DNA of 64,000 nt from Tistrella mobilis. Its GTDB lineage: Bacteria; Pseudomonadota; Alphaproteobacteria; Tistrellales; Tistrellaceae. The notes below the pieces were generated by a model. That model did not search any database. It saw only the letters and a program-made list of their open reading frames with translations, and was not told the origin of the DNA. Positions 57,590 to 64,000 of the stretch are shown here, piece by piece. Position 1 is the stretch's first letter; each line of letters begins with the position of its first letter. The translations under genes were made by a program, and so were the position numbers. The stretch covers positions 4,809,501 to 4,873,500 of the forward strand of contig NZ_CP121017.1 of assembly GCF_041468085.1 (NCBI RefSeq). Direction: 5' to 3'.

Positions 57590-57619
57590 TGACCTCAACT
57601 TTACTTGAGGTTCTATAGT
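57589..57619 (+). promoter_or_regulatory. SoxR-controlled promoter with SoxR box
   Basis: TTGACC (57589-57594) and TATAGT (57614-57619) are separated by 19 bp, the long spacer of MerR-activated promoters. Within it lies CCTCAACTTTACTTGAGG (57593-57610), an inverted repeat with 7-bp arms closely matching the E. coli soxS operator CCTCAAGTTAACTTGAGG. It drives the doxX-MFP-RND operon and abuts soxR, so autoregulation is possible. Confidence 0.92.
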
Positions 57620-57676
57620 CCGGCCGATCCGGCCCGGCAAGCCCGCCGGCCTTCATTCAGCAACAGGATCGGTTCC

Positions 57677-58096
57677 GTGACAGGGTTCATCGAACGGGCG
57701 CTCGACAGCGCCTGGCTCTGGCTGATCGCCAGGATCTGCCTCGCCGTGGTCTTCGTCGCCTCGGGCCTTGCCAAACTGGTGGATTTCGAGGGCGGGCTTG
57801 CCGAGATGCGGGCGGCCGGGCTGGAGCCGGCCATCCCGTTCAACCTGCTGACCGCGGCCACCCTGCTCGGCGGATCGGCGGCGATTCTGGCCGACCGGCT
57901 GGTCTGGCTGGGAGCGGGGGCACTGGCCGTGTTCCTGGCCGCGACGATCCTGGTGGTCCATACGTTCTGGTCGAAGACCGGCCCCGAGGCACAGCTCGCC
58001 CTGTTCTTCGCCCTTGAACATGTCTCGGTGGCGGGCGGGTTGATCGCGGTGGCGATCGCCAGCGACCAGCGCCGCCGGCTGCGCTGGAGGGGCTGA
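57677..58096 (+). CDS. mexG: DoxX-family membrane protein, MexG-like
   Basis: 139-aa inner-membrane protein with four predicted segments, DoxX/DoxD superfamily (ARICLAVVFVASGLAKLVDF). In Pseudomonas aeruginosa the SoxR-induced mexGHI-opmD operon starts with a DoxX-like gene, mexG, which has the same position here. GTG at 57677 (VTGFIERALD) with AGGA 8 bp upstream is the start; the open frame extends up to TTG 57605, but this is upstream of the -10 element. The symbol rests on synteny rather than proven orthology. Confidence 0.83.
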   Translation: MTGFIERALDSAWLWLIARICLAVVFVASGLAKLVDFEGGLAEMRAAGLEPAIPFNLLTAATLLGGSAAILADRLVWLGAGALAVFLAATILVVHTFWSKTGPEAQLALFFALEHVSVAGGLIAVAIASDQRRRLRWRG

Positions 58097-58099
58097 GAC

Positions 58100-59182
58100 A
58101 TGTCTCGCAGCATGCTTGCAGGGCTTGTCCTGGTCGTAGCAGCCGGCCTTGCCGGCGGCTGGTTTCTGCTGGCGGAGCCCCGACCCGCGCCGGCGGCCCC
58201 GGTCTGGCCGGCGACGAAGGTGGCGCTGGCCACGGCCGAACGGGTGACGGTACCGCGGCGCTTTCAGGGGGTGGGAGAGGTCGAGGCCGTTCGCCAGGTG
58301 CTGCTGGCGGCTGAAACCAGCGGTCGGATCACCGGCATCGACTTCATCTCGGGCGAGGCGGTCAAAGCCGGCACGCTGCTGGTGCAACTGAACGATGCGG
58401 TGGAACGGGCAGAGCTGCGGCAGAACCTGGCCCGGCTGCGCAATGCCGAAGCCCGTCTCGGCCGCCTACGGGGGCTGGTCGAGCGCAATGCCGCCTCACG
58501 CGAGCGGCTGGATGACGCATTGGCCGAGCGCGACGGCGCAGCGGCCGCCGTGGCGCGGACCCGGGCGCTGATCGATCAGAAGGCGATCCGCGCCCCGTTC
58601 GACGGGGTTGTCGGCATCCGCAGGGTTCATCCGGGCCAGTATCTGGAAACCGGTGCCCCGGTGGCGAGCCTGGTCGACACCAGATTGTTTCGGATCAATT
58701 TTACCCTCGACGAGCAGGCGCTGCCGGAATTGCTGCTCGGGCAGCGGGTGGAAGTTGCAGTCGACCCCTGGCCCGATCAGCTGTTCGTGGCCGAGATCAC
58801 AGCCATCGACCCGTTGATCGGTGACGCCCGGATGGTCCGGATCCAGGCGACGCTGCCCGACCGCGAGGGGCGGCTCAAGGCCGGGATGTTCGCCGGCGTG
58901 CGGGTGGTGAGGCCCTCCGGGCCCCCGGCGCTGGTGGTGCCGGAGACCGCCATCACCTATACCGCCTATGGCGACAGCGTGTTCGTGGCGCGCGCCGATC
59001 CGGCACGCGGGCTGGTCGCGACCCGGGTGGCGGTCGAGGTGGGGGCGCGTTGGGACGGGCGTGCCGAGATCGTCTCAGGGCTCGCCGATGGCGACCGGGT
59101 GGTGACCTCGGGCCAGGTGCGGCTGGCAGACGGCATGGCGGTCGAGCCGGTCGAGCGGGACACGCTGGAGGTGCGGCCGTGA
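58100..59182 (+). CDS. mexH: RND efflux periplasmic adaptor, MexH-like
   Basis: Membrane-fusion protein of 360 aa. A signal/anchor (MLAGLVLVVAAGLAGGW), lipoyl half (ETSGRITGIDFISGEAVKAG), short coiled-coil (about 110-150), second lipoyl half (IRAPFDGVVGIRRVHPGQY), and beta-barrel and proximal domains are visible in order. GGAGG lies 10 bp before the ATG, 3 bp after the doxX stop. Its stop overlaps the RND start (GTGA). Confidence 0.92.
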   Translation: MSRSMLAGLVLVVAAGLAGGWFLLAEPRPAPAAPVWPATKVALATAERVTVPRRFQGVGEVEAVRQVLLAAETSGRITGIDFISGEAVKAGTLLVQLNDAVERAELRQNLARLRNAEARLGRLRGLVERNAASRERLDDALAERDGAAAAVARTRALIDQKAIRAPFDGVVGIRRVHPGQYLETGAPVASLVDTRLFRINFTLDEQALPELLLGQRVEVAVDPWPDQLFVAEITAIDPLIGDARMVRIQATLPDREGRLKAGMFAGVRVVRPSGPPALVVPETAITYTAYGDSVFVARADPARGLVATRVAVEVGARWDGRAEIVSGLADGDRVVTSGQVRLADGMAVEPVERDTLEVRP

Positions 59183-62100
59183 GCTTCACCGACATTTTTG
59201 TCCGCCGGCCGGTGCTGGCGCTGGTGGTCAGCATGCTGATCCTGCTCTGCGGCGCGGTCTCGCTCGGCCAGTTGCCGATCCGGCAGTATCCGGCGCTGGA
59301 GAGCGCCACGATCACCGTCACCACCGACTATCCCGGGGCCTCGGCCGAACTGATGCAGGGCTTCGTCACCCAGCCGATCACCCAGGCGGTCTCGTCGGTG
59401 GAGGGGATCGACTATCTCTCTTCGTCCTCCGTGCAGGGGCGGAGCACGGTGACGATCCGGATGGAGCTGAACCGCGACTCGACCCGGGCGATGACCGAGG
59501 TGATGGCCAAAGTGTCGTCGGTCCGCTACCGCCTGCCCGAAGCGGCCTATGATCCGGTGATCGAGCGCTCGGCAGGCGATTCGACGGCCGTGGCCTATGT
59601 CGGCTTCTCCAGCGATACCCTGCCGATGCCGGCCTTGACCGACTATCTGTCACGGGTGGTGGAGCCGATGTTCTCGGGCATCGATGGTGTCGCCAAGGTC
59701 CAGGTCTTCGGCGGTCAGAAGCTGGCCATGCGGCTCTGGCTCGATCCGGACCGGCTGGCGGCGCGCGGGCTGACGGGGGCCGACGTGGCGGCCGCGATCC
59801 GGGCCAACAATGTCCAGGCCGCTCCCGGGCGTCTGGACGGGCTTTATGTGCTCTCGGACCTTTCGGTCGATACCGACCTCACCGACGTCGCCGGCTTCCG
59901 TGACATGGTGATCCGCGATGATGCCCGGGGGCTGGTCCGGCTGGGCGATGTCGGCACGGTCGAGCTGGGCGCCGCCTCCACCCAGACCAGCGCGGTGATG
60001 GATGGCGAACCGGCGGTGTTCCTCGGGCTGTTCCCGACGCCTGCCGGCAACCCGCTGGTGATCGTCGACGGCATCCGCGACCTGCTGCCTGCGATCGGCA
60101 GGACTCTGCCGCCCGATGTCCGCGTCGACCTTGCCTACGAGACTGCCGGCTTCATCCAGGCCTCGATCGACGAGGTGCTGCACACCCTGGCCGAGGCACT
60201 GGTGATCGTGGTGGCGGTGATTTTCCTCTGTCTCGGTTCGTTGCGCAGCGTGCTGATCCCGGTGGTGACCATTCCGCTGTCGATGCTGGGGGCGGCGGCC
60301 CTGATGCTGTCCTTCGGCTTCAGCCTGAACCTGCTTACTCTGCTCGCCATGGTGCTGGCGATCGGCCTGGTGGTCGATGATGCGATCGTGGTGGTCGAGA
60401 ATATCCATCGCCATATCGAGGACGGGCGTACAGCTTTCGAGGCCGCGCTGATCGGCGCCCGCGAGGTGGCGGGGCCGGTGGTGGCAATGACCCTGACGCT
60501 CGCTGCGGTCTATGCGCCGATCGGGCTGATGGGCGGGTTGACCGGAGCGCTGTTCCGGGAATTCGCCCTGACGCTGGCCGGAGCGGTGGTCGTCTCGGGC
60601 GTGGTGGCGCTCACCCTCTCGCCGGTGATGAGTGCGCTGCTGCTGACGGCGAAAACCCACGAGAGCCGGATCGCGCAGGCGACTGAACGGGTCTTCGGCA
60701 CGCTCACCCGCGGCTATGGGCGCCTGCTCGGCCTGTCGCTCCGCCATCGCTGGGCGACCGGGCTGGTGGCGCTGGGGGTCTGTCTCAGCCTGCCGCTGCT
60801 CTATCAGATGCCGGCGCGGGAGCTTGCGCCGGTCGAGGATCAGGCTTCGGTGCTGGCGGCAGTCAAGTCACCCCAGCATGCCAGTCTCGCCTATGCTGAA
60901 CGGTTTGCGGCCCGGTTGGACGAGGTGTTTGCGGCGATGCCCGAGACGGTCGGCACCTGGATCATCAACGGCACCGACGGACCGGCGGCCAGCTTCGGCG
61001 GCGCCAACCTCTCCCGCTGGGAGGCCCGCAACCGTACAGCCTCGGAGGTTCAGGCCGGGCTGCAGCAGGCGGTGGCTGCGGTGGAGGGCAGTGCGATCTT
61101 CGTCTTTCAGCCGGCACCGCTGCCGGGCTCGACGGGCGGGTTGCCGGTGCAGATGGTGCTGCGCACAGCCGAGCCCCATGACGTGCTCTACCGGACCGTG
61201 GACGAGATCAAGCAGCGGGCGCGGGAGAGCGGGCTGTTCGTGGTGGTCGATGGCGACCTGAATTACGACCGGCCCGTGGTGCAGGTATCGGTCGACCGGA
61301 ACAAGGCGGCGAGCCTTGGGATCGCCATGGCCGATATCGGTGAAACGCTGGCGGTGCTGGTGGGCGAGAACTACGTCAACCGCTTCGCCATGGCCGGCCG
61401 GTCCTATGACGTGATTCCGCAGAGCCTCAGGGCCGGGCGGCTGACCCCGGACGCCCTCGGCAGCCAGTTCCTGCGCAGCCGCGACGGCACGCTGGTGCCG
61501 CTTCGGGCGGTGGCGGAGATATCGATGCGGGTGGAGCCCAATCGGCTGGGCCAGTTCGACCAGCAGAACGCCGCCACCATTCAGACGATCCCGATGCCCG
61601 GCGTTTCGATGGGACAGGCGGTCGCATTTCTCGACGGCGAGGCGCGGACATTGCCGGCCGGGTTCAGTCATGACTGGCAGTCGGATTCCCGTCAATACGT
61701 CCAGGAAGGCGCGAGCCTGGCCATGGCCTTCCTGGCGGCCCTGGTGGTGATCTACCTGGTGCTGGCGGCCCAGTATGAGAGCCTGATCGATCCGTTGATC
61801 ATTCTGATCACGGTACCTTTGTCGATCTGCGGTGCGCTGGCGCCGCTGGCGATGGGGGCGGCCACACTCAACATCTATACCCAGATCGGCCTCGTCACCC
61901 TGATCGGGTTGATCGCCAAGCACGGCATTCTGATGGTCGAATTCGCCAATGAGCTGCAGCTGCATCATGGGCTGGCGCGGCGCGAGGCGATCCGGCGTGC
62001 GGCGGAGATCCGGCTCCGGCCGGTGTTGATGACCACGGCGGCCATGGTCTTCGGTCTGGTGCCGCTGCTCTTTGCCGCGGGCGCCGGGGCCGCAAGCCGG

Positions 62101-62268
62101 TTCGGTCTTGGAGCGGTGATCGTCTCGGGCATGATGATCGGGACCCTGTTCACCCTGTTCGTGCTGCCCACCGTCTACACGGTGCTTGCCCGGGATCATC
62201 GCCCGCGACGTGCAATCGAGCCACATGGCGGGACCGTGCAGGAGAGGGGTGCGTCGAAGACGTCTTGA
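59179..62268 (+). CDS. mexI: RND multidrug efflux permease, MexI-like
   Basis: HAE1-type proton-driven efflux pump of 1029 aa. It starts FTDIFVRRPVLALVVSML and has twelve membrane segments with two large periplasmic loops. The proton-relay Asp pair is in GLVVDDAIVVVENIHRH (segment 4), and GLIAKHGILMVEF is the segment-11 region. GTG at 59179 overlaps the adaptor stop by 4 bp. No outer-membrane channel gene follows, so an external TolC/OprM homologue must serve it. SoxR control and the MexG/H neighbours suggest export of redox-active compounds. Confidence 0.94.
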   Translation: MSFTDIFVRRPVLALVVSMLILLCGAVSLGQLPIRQYPALESATITVTTDYPGASAELMQGFVTQPITQAVSSVEGIDYLSSSSVQGRSTVTIRMELNRDSTRAMTEVMAKVSSVRYRLPEAAYDPVIERSAGDSTAVAYVGFSSDTLPMPALTDYLSRVVEPMFSGIDGVAKVQVFGGQKLAMRLWLDPDRLAARGLTGADVAAAIRANNVQAAPGRLDGLYVLSDLSVDTDLTDVAGFRDMVIRDDARGLVRLGDVGTVELGAASTQTSAVMDGEPAVFLGLFPTPAGNPLVIVDGIRDLLPAIGRTLPPDVRVDLAYETAGFIQASIDEVLHTLAEALVIVVAVIFLCLGSLRSVLIPVVTIPLSMLGAAALMLSFGFSLNLLTLLAMVLAIGLVVDDAIVVVENIHRHIEDGRTAFEAALIGAREVAGPVVAMTLTLAAVYAPIGLMGGLTGALFREFALTLAGAVVVSGVVALTLSPVMSALLLTAKTHESRIAQATERVFGTLTRGYGRLLGLSLRHRWATGLVALGVCLSLPLLYQMPARELAPVEDQASVLAAVKSPQHASLAYAERFAARLDEVFAAMPETVGTWIINGTDGPAASFGGANLSRWEARNRTASEVQAGLQQAVAAVEGSAIFVFQPAPLPGSTGGLPVQMVLRTAEPHDVLYRTVDEIKQRARESGLFVVVDGDLNYDRPVVQVSVDRNKAASLGIAMADIGETLAVLVGENYVNRFAMAGRSYDVIPQSLRAGRLTPDALGSQFLRSRDGTLVPLRAVAEISMRVEPNRLGQFDQQNAATIQTIPMPGVSMGQAVAFLDGEARTLPAGFSHDWQSDSRQYVQEGASLAMAFLAALVVIYLVLAAQYESLIDPLIILITVPLSICGALAPLAMGAATLNIYTQIGLVTLIGLIAKHGILMVEFANELQLHHGLARREAIRRAAEIRLRPVLMTTAAMVFGLVPLLFAAGAGAASRFGLGAVIVSGMMIGTLFTLFVLPTVYTVLARDHRPRRAIEPHGGTVQERGASKTS

Positions 62269-62352
62269 TCCCGCCGGTTCAAGGTGCCAAATCAGGACAC
62301 GACAGACGGCATGGGTTCCGTCACCCGAAAGCCGCAGAGAGGATCAGGTCCG

Positions 62353-62898
62353 ATGTTCATCCAGACCGAGCGGACGCCCAATCCGCTGACGCTGAAGTTC
62401 CTGCCCGGCCGCGAGGTGGCCGAGGGGGGCGCACAGTTCGCACGCGGCGACGACACGGCCCGTTCGCCGCTGGCCGGCACCCTGCTCGCCATCGACGGTG
62501 TCGAGGGTATCTATCTGGGGGCCGACTTCGTGTCGGTCACCAAATCCGAACAGGCCGACTGGATGCTGCTGAAGCCGCTGATTCTGTCGGACATCATGGA
62601 ACATTTCACCTCGGGCCGCCCGGTGCTGACCGGAGATGGTGATGCCGCCGCGGCCCCGGCTGCGGACGAGGACGAGGTGAGCGCGACCATCCGCGAACTG
62701 ATCGACACCCGGGTCCGCCCGGCCGTAGCCCAGGATGGCGGCGACATCGTGTTCGAGGGCTTCGATCAAGGCATCGTCTATCTGCAGATGCACGGCGCCT
62801 GCTCGGGCTGCCCCAGTTCGACCATGACGCTCAAGAACGGCATCGAGACCATGCTCAAGCACTATGTGCCCGAAGTGGTCGAGGTCCGTCAGGTCTGA
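62353..62898 (+). CDS. NfuA/Nfu-type iron-sulfur cluster carrier
   Basis: 181-aa protein: N-terminal Nfu_N domain (FIQTERTPNPLTLKFLPGR, about 1-90), an acidic/Ala linker, and a C-terminal NifU-like domain with the Fe-S ligating CSGCPSS motif (near residue 155). It delivers Fe-S clusters to target enzymes. ATG 62353 follows GGATC; it begins at the canonical MFIQTE. Placement after the SoxR-controlled efflux operon may be coincidental, but both relate to Fe-S clusters. Confidence 0.94.
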   Translation: MFIQTERTPNPLTLKFLPGREVAEGGAQFARGDDTARSPLAGTLLAIDGVEGIYLGADFVSVTKSEQADWMLLKPLILSDIMEHFTSGRPVLTGDGDAAAAPAADEDEVSATIRELIDTRVRPAVAQDGGDIVFEGFDQGIVYLQMHGACSGCPSSTMTLKNGIETMLKHYVPEVVEVRQV

Positions 62899-62916
62899 TC
62901 TGAACCGGCCTTCCAG

Positions 62917-63801
62917 GTGATGACACGCCGCTACCGTCTGACCTGCCTGGCCGTCGCCGTCACGGCCGGGCTGGTCGTGCTCGGATCTGCTGCAGGCGTG
63001 CTGCCGCGGCCGGCCGGCGGCCTGGGCCTGTCTCCGGCGACGCTGGCGGCTCTCGACCTCCGGCGTGCCGAGGCAGTGGCGCCGGGGGGGCTTCCGGCCG
63101 AGCTGGCCGGGGCGCTTGATGCCGATGCCCGCAAGGCCCTGTTCCGCGACACGCTCGACCCCGCCATCCGGGCGGTGAATGCCCGTGTGCGGCTGGAACG
63201 GGCGCTGGTGACGCTGGTGGCCGACGCCCGGGCGGAAGGCCGCCGGCCGCCGCGCGGGCTGGACGTGCGGGTGGCGGCCATCGCCGTCCGCTACGGCGTT
63301 CCCGCCGACGATCCGGTGCGGCTGCTGGTGCGGGTCGACACCGTGCCGCCGGCCCTGATCACCGCCCAGGCCGCGCTGGAAAGCGGCTGGGGCCGGTCGC
63401 GTCTTGCACATGAGGCCCATGCCCTGTTCGGCGAACGGGCCTGGCGGCTGACCGACGGGGTGATGCCGCTGGCCCGCAAGCGTGGCGCCACCCATGTGGC
63501 GCGCGCTTTTCCCGACATCACCGCCTCGGTCGCGGCCTATGTCCACAATCTGAACACCCACCGCGCCTATGCCGCCTTCCGTCGGCATCGTGCAGAGGCG
63601 CGGCTGGACGGCACGCTGCCCGATCCGCTGCAACTGGCGGGCGGGCTCAGCGCCTATTCGGAACTGGGCCCGCGCTATGTCGCCAAGCTCAGGGCGATGA
63701 TCCGCGGTGTCACCCAGGACGACGAGATGGCTCAGTCCGAAGCGCCGCCACCGTCAGGATCGGGCAGCGTGGCGACGATGAGCGACCACGCCTCGTCATA
63801 G
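62917..63801 (+). CDS. Bax-like N-acetylglucosaminidase-domain protein
   Basis: Exported protein of about 294 aa. The signal peptide is LAVAVTAGLVVLGSAAG. The glucosaminidase fold (about residues 145-270) has VPPALITAQAALESGWGRSRL, with the catalytic Glu in AALESGWG, and YVHNLNTHRAYAAFR and the GLSAYSELGPRYVAKLR end typical of Bax proteins. It would cleave peptidoglycan or a related glycan in the periplasm. GTG 62917 and ATG 62920 are adjacent alternative starts, each with a poor ribosome site. The last 70 bp overlap a convergent open frame. Confidence 0.87.
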   Translation: MMTRRYRLTCLAVAVTAGLVVLGSAAGVLPRPAGGLGLSPATLAALDLRRAEAVAPGGLPAELAGALDADARKALFRDTLDPAIRAVNARVRLERALVTLVADARAEGRRPPRGLDVRVAAIAVRYGVPADDPVRLLVRVDTVPPALITAQAALESGWGRSRLAHEAHALFGERAWRLTDGVMPLARKRGATHVARAFPDITASVAAYVHNLNTHRAYAAFRRHRAEARLDGTLPDPLQLAGGLSAYSELGPRYVAKLRAMIRGVTQDDEMAQSEAPPPSGSGSVATMSDHASS

Positions 63802-64000
63802 GCGGCCGTAACCACTTCCGCCACCCCGGTCTGGCCGACCTGGCGGACCTCTTCGATGGCGATCTCGATCCGGGTTGCCGCCTGATGCAGGCGCTGGCTG
63901 ACCCGCTGATCCAGCGGCATGCCGACAAGGCCTTCCAGCCAGTTCACCACATCCTCGATCAGGGCCCGGTCGTCATCGGCGTCGCGGGTGGGCAGGTCCA
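63732..64000 (-). CDS. Unknown protein, 5' end outside window
   Basis: An open frame on the minus strand runs off the right edge without a stop. The visible C-terminal ~89 residues include LPTRDADDDRALIEDVVNW, MPLDQRVSQRLHQAATRIE and AYDEAWSLIVATLPDPDG, likely helical. No family is recognised. It overlaps the Bax-like gene by 70 bp tail to tail. Composition is like genuine genes of this window, but only part is visible. Confidence 0.6.
   Translation of the reverse strand, partial: DLPTRDADDDRALIEDVVNWLEGLVGMPLDQRVSQRLHQAATRIEIAIEEVRQVGQTGVAEVVTAAYDEAWSLIVATLPDPDGGGASD

Noticed and set aside
57605-57676. TTG start for the DoxX protein
   Set aside because: It precedes the -10 element of the SoxR-type promoter and so would not be in the transcript; GTG 57677 has a ribosome site.

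Overview
The window is a compact, high-GC chromosomal segment from an alphaproteobacterium. The DnaK/DnaJ, GlnD, MurJ, MutS, MaeB, PhoR-Pst-PhoB, TrpS, NfuA and lpiA/acvB-type genes, and the enlarged PstC/PstA forms, fit Rhodospirillales or a relative; genus cannot be fixed from the sequence alone. Gene density is high, many starts are GTG, stop/start overlaps (ATGA, GTGA, TGATG) are frequent, and several genes end at GC-rich hairpins. No rRNA, tRNA, CRISPR array, prophage or insertion sequence was recognised.

Layout. 1-6.9 kb: 3' part of dnaK, dnaJ, dapB, an EamA exporter and a class I PHA synthase. 7.1-12.1 kb: a three-gene exporter operon matching E. coli yhiI-rbbA-yhhJ. 12.1-13.8 kb: a decayed hipBA toxin-antitoxin locus in which hipB has an in-frame amber codon and hipA a frameshift, while two HipB-type operators upstream look intact. 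13.9-19.7 kb: a LacI-type regulator, a binding-protein ABC importer and a calcineurin-like phosphodiesterase, apparently one operon with a perfect LacI-type operator. 19.7-24.2 kb: murJ and glnD. 24.3-26.3 kb: two tandem MetQ/NlpA-family binding proteins without a MetN or MetI partner. 26.5-29.7 kb: a soluble CZB chemoreceptor, an alpha/beta hydrolase and AcvB, the last coupled to LpiA/MprF (29.7-32.3 kb). 32.5-35.7 kb: a LivK-type binding protein divergent from an acyl-CoA ligase around a palindromic site. 35.7-41.3 kb: mutS and maeB, divergent.

41.4-51.4 kb is the phosphate regulon: phoR, then an unrelated-looking acyl-CoA ligase with its own terminator, then pstS-pstC-pstA-pstB-phoU-phoB behind a three-half-site Pho box. 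51.5-55.7 kb: a LysE exporter, trpS, a TSUP permease with its TIGR02186 partner, and a Usp protein. 55.7-62.3 kb: a class III nucleotidyl cyclase, soxR, and a divergent DoxX-MFP-RND operon (mexGHI-like) whose promoter has the 19-bp spacer and 18-bp palindrome expected of a SoxR target. 62.3-64 kb: nfuA, a Bax-like glucosaminidase and a gene running off the edge.

The most notable points are the SoxR-mexGHI-like redox efflux module, the double lesion in hipBA with preserved operators, the importer-plus-phosphodiesterase operon of unknown substrate, a parS-like sequence inside that operon, and the acyl-CoA ligase interrupting the Pho locus.
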